From: Mariniphaga sp963747515
GTDB taxonomy: Bacteria > Bacteroidota > Bacteroidia > Bacteroidales > Prolixibacteraceae
Length of the DNA: 64,000 bases
Direction: 5' to 3'
Assembly (NCBI GenBank): GCA_963747515.1
Contig: CAVVFN010000005.1
Location: forward strand, 124,001-188,000
Of this stretch, positions 36,528 through 46,495 are shown piece after piece. How positions within the stretch are numbered: position 1 is the stretch's first letter; each line of letters begins with the position of its first letter. The notes beneath the pieces were generated by a model, which saw only the letters and a program-made list of their open reading frames with translations, made no database searches and was not told where the DNA came from. A program made the position numbers and the translations under genes.

Positions 36528-38453
36528 TTATTTTAAAAGGGAATTGATTTGGTTTCCTATTTTTATCCGGGTATTATCCCACTCTTCCGCATCAAAGCTC
36601 CACACATCGATTACGCCAATCGAATTTCGGCCGAAAGGTTCATTAATTATCTCATTTACGTACTCTTTTGCAGCATTACTTTCAGGCGAAAGTTTCTTCA
36701 ACAAGGTTAAATATTCATATTCCTGAACTCCATTCCTCATGCTTTTTAACCTGACTGACGGACAAACAACTGAAACATTGGGAACTATACCAGGCGCATA
36801 GAGCAGACACCCATTTCCGTTCAGTATTTTTTGTTCCTGCCTTTCATCCCGGTCATCCCGGTAATCCTTCCAGGTTTCAGGATCGTACCAGGCTGCATTC
36901 CATCCTGCTCCGATTCCCCAGCTTATCCAGGAATAGGTTCCGTATTTGAAGACTGCCCAGCTGATAGCACGGTCATTAACAAGCGGCAAATCAATATAGG
37001 TTGAACTGCCTACCCAGCTGTTCACCTTTGATTCATAAATCATGGAACCATAAATCCAGTCTTTGATTCCCAATTTTCTGATTTCTTTTACATCATCAAT
37101 ATTGTAATTAATTGTATGGGCTCCCCATGCCTGTATGGAATTTCCAACAACCTTCATAGCATCATCACCGTAAGAGCCATCAATGCGAAAGTAAGTCTCA
37201 GGGAAATATTTCTTGAACAATTCCCCATAATAGGCCATACGGTCCCATGCTTCAGGAAAATAGGATTCATCCAGTCCGTTAATATAAACCGTAAGCATGG
37301 TTTTATCCGGATCAATAAAATTCAGAATATGTTCACGGAACTGTGTGACCGCACTGATGTACTTTTTTCTGTTTTCCGGTTTCCTTTCCTGCTCCGGTGT
37401 TCCCACATCCGGCCATCCCGGGGTATGGTGTTTTCCATAAACATCAAAGGGAGGCAGGTAATTCTCAATAGGCTCCCCGTATCCCGGGCCATAGTCATAC
37501 CCATATTCTTTTGTGAAGGCTTCACCTGTAAAATATTTCTTCAACCTGTTGTCAAACGCTTTCCAGTTGTATTCTACTTCGCCATCTTCTTTAATTTTCA
37601 TTTCGGGCTTATATGTAGGATCCATTACTGATACCCGGTTTCTCTTCATCAACTGATAAATTTGCAGCTCCATATCTTCGTCTGCTCCGGAAACGAATCC
37701 CTCGTGTTGCAGGGCTGCCCTGAATTTGTTTTCTTTGGGAATGGCAAAATCCCAAACCACCAGGCTAACCGGAATACGCTTTTGCTGCTCCTGGATCTTT
37801 ACAGTAACAGCCGAAGTATAGGTTCCGGGACCGGCATCCTCTTTATTAAACGGAATGTATTGGTCTACCCAGATTGCCAGTGCTTTCTGGTTATCGATTC
37901 GATTGTTGAAATCGGGAAGATTCAGAGGATAGGTCCATCGTCGCGCCGGTTCCATCATCTGTATCTGTTCTATCGGGATCAAGGCATCAGGATACCAGCC
38001 TTTTCCCAGGGAAGATTTGGGATATCCGGCACTTGGTGTTTTTACTTCCACCGACCATTCCAGGAACAATTCAGGAGGCACCGAAAGTTGCCGGTTATCC
38101 AATTTGAAGGGTTCCATTTCCACCACAATACTTTCCAGTACTTTTTTTGAATGATTTGTAATCACCAACTGAAACGAAACATATTCTCCCCGGGCTGAAT
38201 GAATAACAGCTTTCTCTCCATCAAAAATCCAGTTTCCGGAAAGCAGGTTTTGTTCAGGTTTTTTTTGAGGAACAGCATCAAATCTTTCTTCAATAATTTC
38301 TGAAGTAACCGGGTCCACCCGGACTGAAGAAGGAATAATACTTATTTCCCAATCATTTGCCATTTCCTTTCCTGCTATTTCATGGCACATACCTGATACA
38401 ATAACCATCAGAAAAACCAAAATCTTTTTTAAAACAGTCTTATTATTTTTCAT
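36528..38453 (-). CDS. GH123-type glycoside hydrolase (DUF4091), paralogue 1
   Basis: A 641-residue enzyme, the first hydrolase behind SusD. The signal peptide core is ILVFLMVIVSGMC. Landmarks: ARGEYVSFQLVITN, KGWYPDALIPIEQI, LAIWVDQYIPFN, WDFAIPKENKFRAAL; the adjacent acids Asp395-Glu396 in YINGLDESYF, where the usual Pro after Glu is Ser; and the C-terminal GNGCLLYAPG and CPSVRLKSMRNGVQEYEYL. It is separated from paralogue 2 by only 7 bp. The DES rather than DEP context marks it as the most divergent of the four at the active site. Confidence 0.84.
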   Translation of the reverse strand: MKNNKTVLKKILVFLMVIVSGMCHEIAGKEMANDWEISIIPSSVRVDPVTSEIIEERFDAVPQKKPEQNLLSGNWIFDGEKAVIHSARGEYVSFQLVITNHSKKVLESIVVEMEPFKLDNRQLSVPPELFLEWSVEVKTPSAGYPKSSLGKGWYPDALIPIEQIQMMEPARRWTYPLNLPDFNNRIDNQKALAIWVDQYIPFNKEDAGPGTYTSAVTVKIQEQQKRIPVSLVVWDFAIPKENKFRAALQHEGFVSGADEDMELQIYQLMKRNRVSVMDPTYKPEMKIKEDGEVEYNWKAFDNRLKKYFTGEAFTKEYGYDYGPGYGEPIENYLPPFDVYGKHHTPGWPDVGTPEQERKPENRKKYISAVTQFREHILNFIDPDKTMLTVYINGLDESYFPEAWDRMAYYGELFKKYFPETYFRIDGSYGDDAMKVVGNSIQAWGAHTINYNIDDVKEIRKLGIKDWIYGSMIYESKVNSWVGSSTYIDLPLVNDRAISWAVFKYGTYSWISWGIGAGWNAAWYDPETWKDYRDDRDERQEQKILNGNGCLLYAPGIVPNVSVVCPSVRLKSMRNGVQEYEYLTLLKKLSPESNAAKEYVNEIINEPFGRNSIGVIDVWSFDAEEWDNTRIKIGNQINSLLK

Positions 38454-38632
38454 AATAAATTGATAATAATCATAAAATTACAGATATTTTTCGTTCTAAT
38501 TCCCTGCAAGAAATTATTACATATATTTAATGCGTTAAAAACAGAAATTAAGGATGAATGGATACATCCCTATTCTAAAATAAAAATTTCAGAAACAGGA
38601 GTATCCATTCAAACCCGTATTAAAATAACAGG

Positions 38633-40066
38633 TCACTCTCCGTAACCAGGATTTTGCTCCATGTTTGGATTTAATCTGACATCACTTTCCGGAATAGGAT
38701 ACAGGTAATCAGCCTCTGAAAAGTTGACAAGGTAAAAGTCCCTGACCACATCCGGAATAATCCGCTTTCGCAGCATATCGGGCCACCTGTCGTATTCAAA
38801 GCAAAGTTCATAGCTTCGTTCATTTATTACAGCCATATCAAACTCATCTTTCGACATATTGGTAGTTAGAAGCGGATAATCAGGATTGGGCTGATATCCA
38901 TTTGCCCGTTCAATTACCTGGTTAACAGCATCAACCGCTGCCTGGGTAGGGCCTCCGTTTGCCATATTTTCTGCTTCAGCAAAAATTAGCAGAACATCAG
39001 CATACCTGAGAATAGGTATATTAATTGTTGTAACACCCCTGTCAAAATTCTCCCAGGTGTCATATAGGTACTTATTTATTCCAATACCTTGCCCCAGTGA
39101 ATCATGGTGAACACCATCCTTACTGTAAATTTCAAGGTACTCATATTTACGTGGCTGTTCCGGGTAAACAGAATCCACCCAAAACCGGTCGGCTGAATAA
39201 TCACCCCAGCCTTCAATTGCAGACCAGATTCTGGGGTCCGTGGATCGTGCCTGATCATTTGCATTGAAACTCCACATCATCTCAGGTCCATACTTTGTTT
39301 CCATGCTAAAAACATCTTCAATACTATCGACCAGGCTGTAATTACCGGCATCCATTACTTCTTTCGCCATAGCAGCAGCTTTTGCATAATTACTGGTTTC
39401 ATTTAAAGGTGCTGTTGCCATTGTAAGATAGGCTTTTGCCAAAAGTCCTTTTGCTGCATCCCTGGCTGGCCTGCCTTCCAGTGCTCCCCAGTCTTCAGGC
39501 AATTTCTGAATGGCTTCTTTTAAATCGCTTTCAATTAGAGTATATACTTCTGCCACACTTGCCCGGCTTGGTAACAAGGAAAAATAATCTTCAGTTTCCT
39601 CTGTGATAATAGGGACTCCTCCCCAATGCCTTACCAACTGAAAATAATTCCAGGCCCTGAGAAATTTCAACTGTCCCATCAATTCATCCTGAACGTCAGC
39701 AGGTGCATTTTCCAAATTTCCTTCAACCATGGCCTTGATGGCATGATTGATATCCTTTAGGTTGGCCCAGTGAAGTGACCAGATACTTGAGCCGTAGTTT
39801 TGGGTAATGACCAGGTTACCTCCTTCATTTTGATCGGCATGCCGATGAAAACCTGGATCATAGGCGTATCCGCTCCATTCAGAAAATGCCCGTCGCATGG
39901 TTCCTGCAAGAATCGATTCAATCTGAGCAGGGGTATTAAAGAAACTTTCGGGGGGTATAAAACTCTTGGGATCTTCTTTCAAATCCAAAACATTACATGA
40001 AGTAATAATTGTAAGGCCCGAGATTAAAAAAATTATCAGCTTAAAATAAATATTTCCTTTTTTCAT
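38633..40066 (-). CDS. susD: SusD/RagB-family outer-membrane glycan-binding lipoprotein
   Basis: A 477-residue lipoprotein (lipobox IITSC, Cys24). TPR-like helices (MGQLKFLRAWNYFQLVRHWG is the classic SusD motif, then GVPIITEE), ARDAAKGLLAKAYLTMA, and the C-terminal RYADVLLIFAEAENM and NERSYELCFEYDRWPDMLRK, all hallmarks of SusD/RagB. It sits on the cell surface as the lid of the SusC channel and binds the oligosaccharide. It starts 11 bp after the susC stop and is cotranscribed with it. The stop codon is TGA. Confidence 0.96.
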   Translation of the reverse strand: MKKGNIYFKLIIFLISGLTIITSCNVLDLKEDPKSFIPPESFFNTPAQIESILAGTMRRAFSEWSGYAYDPGFHRHADQNEGGNLVITQNYGSSIWSLHWANLKDINHAIKAMVEGNLENAPADVQDELMGQLKFLRAWNYFQLVRHWGGVPIITEETEDYFSLLPSRASVAEVYTLIESDLKEAIQKLPEDWGALEGRPARDAAKGLLAKAYLTMATAPLNETSNYAKAAAMAKEVMDAGNYSLVDSIEDVFSMETKYGPEMMWSFNANDQARSTDPRIWSAIEGWGDYSADRFWVDSVYPEQPRKYEYLEIYSKDGVHHDSLGQGIGINKYLYDTWENFDRGVTTINIPILRYADVLLIFAEAENMANGGPTQAAVDAVNQVIERANGYQPNPDYPLLTTNMSKDEFDMAVINERSYELCFEYDRWPDMLRKRIIPDVVRDFYLVNFSEADYLYPIPESDVRLNPNMEQNPGYGE

Positions 40067-40077
40067 GTCTTCAACTA

Positions 40078-43000
40078 TTAAAATGTAACATCTACACCAA
40101 AATTAATAAACCGGGATGGAGGATAATTATTGTAATCGGTTCCAAGTCTTCCATCGGTATCAGTAAAAGAACTTACTTCAGGATCAAAGCCCGAATATTT
40201 TGTAAATGTCAGCAAGTTTGTTCCGCTTGCAAATATTCTCAAATTACTAACGAATCGGGTTACCGGTACATTGTATGCCAGTGTTAAGTTTTTCAACCGG
40301 ATATAGGAAGCATCCTCAATCCATCGCGAAAGGGCCTGACTTCCTGCCGACGGAAAAGTAACAGTGCTGACTAAAGGATTGTCAGGATGTGCAGCATTCC
40401 ATGCCTCCTGATAATCGTGACGGTACTGCGAAGTATGTAAGGCCGGGACATCTGTATTTTGATTTTCAGGAGTCCAGCGATTCAATTTATCCACACTGTA
40501 TCCTTCCCGTGTATTTTCTCTTCTGATCCTGGCAACATTAAACAGGTCATTTCCACTGGTACCCTGCCACAGGAAGGTGAGTTCCCAGTTATAAAGCTTA
40601 AACTGATTATTTATTCCAAAAATAAAATCGGGCAATGCATTTCCAATCACTTTGAAATCATGATCGTAATCAATTTTGCCATCATTGTTCACATCTGTAT
40701 ATCTCGGATCCCCCGGCATTTGTCCATATTTTGCAGCCTCATTTTCTTCCCCCAGATTCCAGGTACCTTCATATCCAAAACCCATTATCTGGCCGAAAGG
40801 TTCTCCTGGTGTAAGAAACATAATCGGAATGTTTACACTGTGCCCCGAACCACCAGCCTGATAAGACAGGTATTCATCATCACCCAAATCCAAAACAGTG
40901 GTTTTCGAGGCAGTAAGACTTACTCCTGTAGTCCATCTCAGATTTCCTATATTTATGTCCCCGTCAACTGTAAATTCCCAGCCTTTATTACCCATTGAAC
41001 CAACATTATCGATTATACTCGATAAACCTGATGTTCTTGGCAATTCACGCGACATAAGAAGATCATCGGTAACCTTATCGTAATATTCAGTGGTTATTCT
41101 TAACCTGCTGCGAAAAAGGGCAAGATCTAGACCTATGTTGGTTTGAGTTGTTGTTTCCCATTTCAGGTTAGGATTTGAAGCAGAAGAGATCTGAAAACCT
41201 AAGTTGGTACCGCTGCCACCGTCCCATGGATATTCTCCATTGCCACCAATCCTTGCCAAAGTCTGGTACGTACCGATTGCCTGATTACCTGTTTTCCCCC
41301 AGCTGGCCCGAATCATCAGGTTGCTGATAAAACCATAAGCGTCCAGGAAAGGCTCGTTTGAAAGCCTCCACCCTGCAGATACGGATGGGAAATATGCCCA
41401 TTTGTTATTGGTACCAAAAACAGAAGAACCATCAGCGCGGTAACTGGCTGCAAAAATATACTTATCTGCATAACCATAATTTACCCGGGTTACTGCTGAA
41501 TTAATTTTTCTTTCGCTGTATCCCGAACCTGTTCTTTGAATATTTGCGCCTCCAAGGTTGTATACACTGGTTTCGTGAACAGTAAAATCTCTGTTGTTGG
41601 CTTCAAAATTAAAGTTATTGTCGTATTTTATTTCACCAACCAGAATTGCATTAATATGGTGTTCACCAATATCTTTCGTATAATTCAGCACGTTTGAGGA
41701 CTGGAAGTTCTTACTTTTGGAATAGTAGGCATATCCCTGTCCATTGTTTTGCAATCCGGCAAAAGTTTTATTATTTAAAAATCTTCTGACAACATAATCG
41801 GAAAACCGTGCACCGCCACCTACACGCAAAGTTAAACCATCCAACAGAGTAAAATCAAGGTATATATTAACATTATTGATGGTTCTCTCATTTTCATTCA
41901 GCGATTCCAATGCACTGGCTACCGGATTCCAAAGAATGGGCTCCCCATATCTCTGGCTGGGCCTGGAATATTCACCATTTTCATCGTATACAGGAATGGT
42001 TGGTGCAAACTGCAAAGCCCCCAACACAGGATTTCCCGGCCAGTCGAGCTGCCCGCCAAATTGTGGTCCTGAACGATCCTGCTGAGACACATCCCAGTTT
42101 AGATTGAATTTCATCCAGGCAGTAACGTCCGCAATTAAGTTGGCCCTCAATGAATAGCGGGTATAACCTGAATTCAGCATAATACCTTCCTCATCGTAAA
42201 CCGAACCGGACGTAAAATAATTCAATTTATCGGTCCTTCCACTCAATGAAATCTGGTGAGTTTGTATCTTTCCTGTGCGATAAACTTCATCAACCCAGTC
42301 AGTCCCACCTGTTCTTTCAAATTCAGCAATTTCAGCATCAGTGAAAATAGGAATGGGATTGTTTTCAAAATTATTAGCCATTTCATAACGGTTTTGCTCT
42401 CTTGCATACTCTGCAGCATCCATGAGTTCAATTCCACCCATCAATATGTGAGACACTCCAAATTCTGAAGACACATTTATTGAAGGTTTATCGGTTCTTC
42501 CCCTTTTTGTTGTAACTAATACCACACCATTAGCACCCTGGGCTCCATATATTGCCGTTGCGGATGCATCTTTAAGAATTTCAATTGTTGCAATATCCCT
42601 TGGATTTAAAGAATTTAAATCTCCTCCCTGGAATCCATCAATAACAATCAGTGCATTGTTTCCACCCTGAATCGAGTTCATCCCTCGAATTCTTATGGTA
42701 GTATTGCCTCCGGGAGAACCATCGGTATTTAAAACCAATACACCCGCAGCACGTCCCTGCAGCATCTGGTCAACCCGCTGGGTTGCCACAGGTTGCAAGG
42801 TTTCCATTTGAACCGAACTGATGGCACCGGTTATCACACTTTTTTTAACGCTCCCATAACCAACAGCCACCACCTCCTGCAATCCAATGGACTCTTCCTC
42901 CAATTCTACGTTAAAAGTAGTCTGTTCTCCTATAGGAACTTCAACCATTCGCATTCCCACAAACGAAAACTGCAATGTTTGAGCGTTTGTTGGAACAGCA

Positions 43001-43215
43001 ATGGAAAAATTACCTTCTGCATTTGTAACTGTTCCCGTTGTAGTGCCTTTAACAACCACCGTTACACCAGGCATTGGCTGTCCATTTACATCGGTAACAG
43101 TACCGGTAAGTGCTCTATGCTGAGCCTCAACCCCTGTTGCAATAAAAATCAAAAAGAGACACAGGAATAAACCAGGTACTCTTTTCATCCAAACTTTCTT
43201 CTTTTTCATAGACAT
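40078..43215 (-). CDS. susC: SusC/RagA-family TonB-dependent glycan transporter
   Basis: A 1045-residue outer-membrane transporter. Signal peptide (LFLCLFLIFIATGVEA), then a carboxypeptidase-like domain (about 35-115; TGTVTDVNGQPMPGVTVVVK), plug domain (LQEVVAVGYGSVKKSVITGA, DQMLQGRAAGVLV, IRIRGMNS, DASATAIYGAQGANGVVLVT) and a 22-strand barrel ending FINFGVDVTF. The length is normal for the family. It imports glycan fragments captured by the adjacent SusD using TonB energy. It is the first gene of the minus-strand series 43215-26108 and is preceded by a 508-bp AT-rich intergenic region. Confidence 0.97.
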   Translation of the reverse strand: MSMKKKKVWMKRVPGLFLCLFLIFIATGVEAQHRALTGTVTDVNGQPMPGVTVVVKGTTTGTVTNAEGNFSIAVPTNAQTLQFSFVGMRMVEVPIGEQTTFNVELEEESIGLQEVVAVGYGSVKKSVITGAISSVQMETLQPVATQRVDQMLQGRAAGVLVLNTDGSPGGNTTIRIRGMNSIQGGNNALIVIDGFQGGDLNSLNPRDIATIEILKDASATAIYGAQGANGVVLVTTKRGRTDKPSINVSSEFGVSHILMGGIELMDAAEYAREQNRYEMANNFENNPIPIFTDAEIAEFERTGGTDWVDEVYRTGKIQTHQISLSGRTDKLNYFTSGSVYDEEGIMLNSGYTRYSLRANLIADVTAWMKFNLNWDVSQQDRSGPQFGGQLDWPGNPVLGALQFAPTIPVYDENGEYSRPSQRYGEPILWNPVASALESLNENERTINNVNIYLDFTLLDGLTLRVGGGARFSDYVVRRFLNNKTFAGLQNNGQGYAYYSKSKNFQSSNVLNYTKDIGEHHINAILVGEIKYDNNFNFEANNRDFTVHETSVYNLGGANIQRTGSGYSERKINSAVTRVNYGYADKYIFAASYRADGSSVFGTNNKWAYFPSVSAGWRLSNEPFLDAYGFISNLMIRASWGKTGNQAIGTYQTLARIGGNGEYPWDGGSGTNLGFQISSASNPNLKWETTTQTNIGLDLALFRSRLRITTEYYDKVTDDLLMSRELPRTSGLSSIIDNVGSMGNKGWEFTVDGDINIGNLRWTTGVSLTASKTTVLDLGDDEYLSYQAGGSGHSVNIPIMFLTPGEPFGQIMGFGYEGTWNLGEENEAAKYGQMPGDPRYTDVNNDGKIDYDHDFKVIGNALPDFIFGINNQFKLYNWELTFLWQGTSGNDLFNVARIRRENTREGYSVDKLNRWTPENQNTDVPALHTSQYRHDYQEAWNAAHPDNPLVSTVTFPSAGSQALSRWIEDASYIRLKNLTLAYNVPVTRFVSNLRIFASGTNLLTFTKYSGFDPEVSSFTDTDGRLGTDYNNYPPSRFINFGVDVTF

Positions 43216-43723
43216 TAGATTATTTAATTAAATTTTGTAACAAAACTTCAAATAAAATTTATTGAATTTCCTTTATCATAAGCATAAATTTAAACATTTT
43301 TTAATACAATTTAATAATATTATTTAAATAAAACAAAACTAAATCTTATGAAAAGCAGGCATTTTTATTAAAATTAATCTTTTGAATAATTTCTCTTAAG
43401 TTGTTTAATCCATTGTATAACAAATCCTTAAAGAAAGAAAAAAGCCTCATTTTAAAATTGATAAACTCCTGTTATTGATAGTCCTGATTAATATAACCAT
43501 TTAAAATCGAATATCTGAATTTAAATTCGTACAGAATTAATCCTGTTATACTCTTTACTATACAACAACAACCACTCCCGTATTAATGTCAATACCATTA
43601 ATTAACTTTATTTGTAAGTTATTTTTTTTACAAAAACTAAAGAAACTATTATCAGTCAATTCAAGCGGAAATAGATGAATTAATGTATATTATTCCTAAT
43701 TTTAAAAAAATTTACGATAGAAT
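43216..43723. promoter_or_regulatory. Divergent intergenic region upstream of susC
   Basis: 508 bp of very AT-rich DNA between susC (minus) and an oxidoreductase gene (plus), expected to hold both promoters and any control sites of the locus. On the minus strand TAGTTTTG (complement of 43334-43341) matches TAnnTTTG and would give a leader of about 115 nt for susC; no clear -33 partner was found. No hairpin, riboswitch or RNA gene was recognised. Confidence 0.45.
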
Positions 43724-44757
43724 ATGAAAACATGGAATGTTGGAATTGTTGGTGCGGGCATGATTGCAGACTTTCATGCACAGGCAGTAAATTCCCTGCC
43801 CAATGCAGTCTTGCCGGATTTGCCAATATAAGGAAGAACAGTGCGGATAAAATAGCTCACAAGTTCAACGTAAAGAGTTGGGAATCCGTTAGCAGCATGC
43901 TTCAGTCGGACGAAATTGACCTTGTGATGATTGCCTCCCCAAGTGGTGCGCATATGGAACCAACGATTGAAGCAGCCCATTATGGCAAACATGTTTTGTG
44001 TGAAAAACCGCTGGAGATAAAGCTTGACCGGATCGACAGGATGATTGAGGCCCATGAGAGAGCCGGAACTTATCTGGGAGGTATTTTTAATCTGCGGTAC
44101 AATGAAACCACAGGTATCATAAAAAAAGCGGTGGACGAAGGGCGGCTTGGTGATATCACCTATGCCGCCGTGCATGTTCCCTGGTGGCGGAACGATGCGT
44201 ATTACCAGGGATGGCACGGCACCTGGAAACTCGATGGGGGTGGTGCATTGATGAACCAGTCCATTCACATGGTCGATTTACTGCAGTATCTGATGGGGAC
44301 GGTGGACAGTCTTGGAGCCTTCTATACCCGGCAGGGACATCCGCAGATTGAAACCGAAGATACAGCGGTTAGTATCCTTAAATTTAAAAATAAAGCTCTG
44401 GGAGTTATTTATGGCACGACTGCCTCTTACCCGGGCCAATTTCGCCGGCTTGAACTTACCGGTACAAAAGGCACCATCGTATTGGTTGAAAACAGCCTGA
44501 AGGTGTGGGACTTTTTCCAAAAGCAGGAAGAAGATGACGGGATACTTCAAAAATACGGAACGATTGAAGGGGGAGGGGGCGTTTCCGACCCTGCTGCCAT
44601 TTCCTTCCTGAACCATGCTAAAAACTTAGCTGCTTTTATTTCGGCCATTGAAAAAGGTACTCACTTTGAGATTGACGGAAAGGAAGCCCGTAAGGCTGTG
44701 GCCCTGATTCTCGATATTTATAGATCCTCTGAGAAAAACGAAATGATAAAAAGTTAG
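43724..44757 (+). pseudogene. Gfo/Idh/MocA oxidoreductase with N-terminal frameshift
   Basis: A cytoplasmic-type member (no signal peptide) of about 344 residues. From ATG 43724 the frame reads MKTWNVGIVGAGMIADFHAQ, an ideal dinucleotide site, then leaves frame at about 43809-43811. The continuation (LAGFANIRKNSADKIAHKF to 44757) lies one frame over, and restoring one C in GTC-TTG joins them as ...NAVLAGFA. Further motifs: LCEKPLEIKLDRID, the substrate-side GWHGTWKLDGGGALMNQSIH plus MVDLLQYLMG. It is the only large plus-strand gene inside the glycan locus. Probably a sugar dehydrogenase acting on an imported product; inactive if the deletion is real. The ATG at 43732 in the second frame gives a nonsensical N terminus and was rejected. 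Confidence 0.85.
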
Positions 44758-45194
44758 CTGACGGAATGAAAATTCAATAAATCCTGGAATCTATCAGTCA
44801 CAGGCCGACACACCCGCGCTTTTTTTCCGGTTATGCGGAAATACCGGCAAGGACTGTAATTGGTGTTATAAACTGGTATTCTGGAAAGATGATCATTCAG
44901 CTGTTCTCCCGGATCTGCATCCTGCTAAAATCCCGCATCAGCGCAACAACCAGCCGGAGCGAAGCGGAGATCCCGCCCTGGCAGAGGTAATTCTCCATAT
45001 AAACTGCCATACGCTTCATCCACAGCCTGTGTCGCTTCCATGTCTCTGCTATCCCTCCGCTATCTCTGTGCGAAAAAGGATGGATATGGAAGTCGAATAA
45101 CCCTTCAATTGAAAGAAAACGGTGCCGCGAATTAAACGCCTGTAATACATCCTTTGTACATTTAATCAGCAGAAATACCTTAAAAATAAATACT
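44758..45194. other. Gene-free stretch
   Basis: About 440 bp behind the frameshifted oxidoreductase with no supported gene on either strand. It is GC-richer than its surroundings around 44800-45060 and looks like eroded coding DNA or spacer; no similarity to other parts of the window was noticed. Confidence 0.5.
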
Positions 45195-45350
45195 ATGGCA
45201 AAAATCAAAAACATCTTCAATGGAGGAGGCGGTAAGCTGTGCAACCTGGTTCGGTACAAAAGGAACGGAGTGAATGGTGCACGTGTAAACCCAGCTCACA
45301 TAAAAGGAAGCAGAACTCCCTCCCGGAAAGCACAAAAACTGAAGAGATGA
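45195..45350 (+). CDS. Small basic protein, hypothetical
   Basis: A 51-residue frame reading MAKIKNIFNGGGGKLCNLVR, then YKRNGVNGARVNPAHIKGSR and a basic end. The opening (GGxGK-x-x-N-x-V-x-YxxNG) recalls the N terminus of a family of small Bacteroidota proteins with repeated Gly and aromatic residues (DUF6266-like), of which this would be only the first part. The protein has a high positive charge and no signal peptide. It may be a truncated gene or a real small RNA- or DNA-binding protein; the evidence is weak. Confidence 0.35.
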   Translation: MAKIKNIFNGGGGKLCNLVRYKRNGVNGARVNPAHIKGSRTPSRKAQKLKR

Positions 45351-45413
45351 TATCCTCCATGTTTGACAAGTGGTAAAAATGTAAAAATAAGAAGAAGAAG
45401 AGCGGACGCTGAT

Positions 45414-46343
45414 TTAAGCAGATTCTTTATCCAGGTAAGCAAAAATTTTATCCATCCGTTCCGATACATCCTGCAGCCGCTTCCGGTCTCCTCCGTTAAC
45501 TTCTGCAGTAATCCAGCCTCCCCGGTAGTTTATTTCCTTTACCGCGTTCATTACCACAGGCCAGTTGTTGTCTCCTTCGAGCAGATTTATCCGGAAACCT
45601 TTTCTTAATCCTTCCTCATCCATTATTTTGCGGCTGTACTCCTTTATGTGGAGTTTCATTATGCGTGAATTGAGGGTTTTTATCCAGTGTTCCGGCCAAC
45701 CGTAACGTAGTATGTTCCCTATATCGAAATACCATCCAACCAGAGGATGATTAATTTCATCGATAAACCGTTTGGCTTCTATAGGGCTGAGAATAAAATT
45801 ATTCCAAACATTCTCCAGGGCAATCTGCATTCCGGTTTTTTCAGCATAAGGAATCAATTCCCTGATGGAATTCATAGCAGTAAAATAGGCTTGTTCATAC
45901 GATACCTTTTCATTTACAACCCCGGGCACCACTAAAACAGTATCGCCACCAAAATCCTTCACTTCCTGCAACGATTGGGCAACAGAACGAATAATTTCTT
46001 TTCTTACTTCAGGGTCAGGATCAGAAAGAGGTTTCTGCCAATGATCTTTATTCACCACACTTGGAAGTTCAATCCCGGACTTTTCTTTTGCTTCAAGAAC
46101 TTCAGATATATCGAGATCAACCGGGCTGTTTAATTCAACTCCATCGAATCCCAAATCTTTTACAAGTTTAAATTTATCGGTCAGCGACAGGTCTTCTTTT
46201 ATCATACCAAATCCCAGCCCTTTTTTAAGCGTTACTTTACCCGCAGAAAATTTCTGAGCTGCCGACACTTTAGAAAACGAAGAAGGAACAGCTGTAAATC
46301 CAGCAAGTACGGCAGTAGATTTAATAAAGTTTTTTCTATTCAT
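45414..46343 (-). CDS. Exported sugar isomerase/epimerase-like TIM-barrel protein
   Basis: A 309-residue protein of the xylose isomerase-like (AP-endonuclease 2) fold. The N terminus NRKNFIKSTAVLAGFTAVPS is a Tat-like or Sec signal. Metal-site residues fit the family: Glu in ALENVWNN, Asp and His in VGWYFDIGN and MKLHIKEYS, and Glu in WITAEVNGGD. Related exported proteins accompany Gfo/Idh/MocA oxidoreductases in Bacteroidota glycan loci and are thought to act on keto-sugars. It is the last gene of the minus-strand series that starts near 64 kb. Confidence 0.82.
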   Translation of the reverse strand: MNRKNFIKSTAVLAGFTAVPSSFSKVSAAQKFSAGKVTLKKGLGFGMIKEDLSLTDKFKLVKDLGFDGVELNSPVDLDISEVLEAKEKSGIELPSVVNKDHWQKPLSDPDPEVRKEIIRSVAQSLQEVKDFGGDTVLVVPGVVNEKVSYEQAYFTAMNSIRELIPYAEKTGMQIALENVWNNFILSPIEAKRFIDEINHPLVGWYFDIGNILRYGWPEHWIKTLNSRIMKLHIKEYSRKIMDEEGLRKGFRINLLEGDNNWPVVMNAVKEINYRGGWITAEVNGGDRKRLQDVSERMDKIFAYLDKESA

Positions 46344-46495
46344 GATAAAATTATATTTATTAAGTTAACCCTGGGACAACATTAAGAAAATCCTTTTATT
46401 TCTTTTTTGAACCTCACAGCATTATTTTTACAATTATATTCAAAAATATTAAAGAAACTCCCTTAAAAATAACAAAAGTTTTGTATTGGTGAAGT

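Noticed and set aside
43216..43723. tRNA, riboswitch or small RNA gene in the divergent region
   Set aside because: No cloverleaf or conserved riboswitch core was recognised in this AT-rich stretch.
43732..44757. Oxidoreductase starting at the ATG at 43732
   Set aside because: This frame begins with a Cys-rich nonsensical N terminus; the ATG at 43724 in another frame encodes a perfect dinucleotide-binding start, so a frameshift was called instead.
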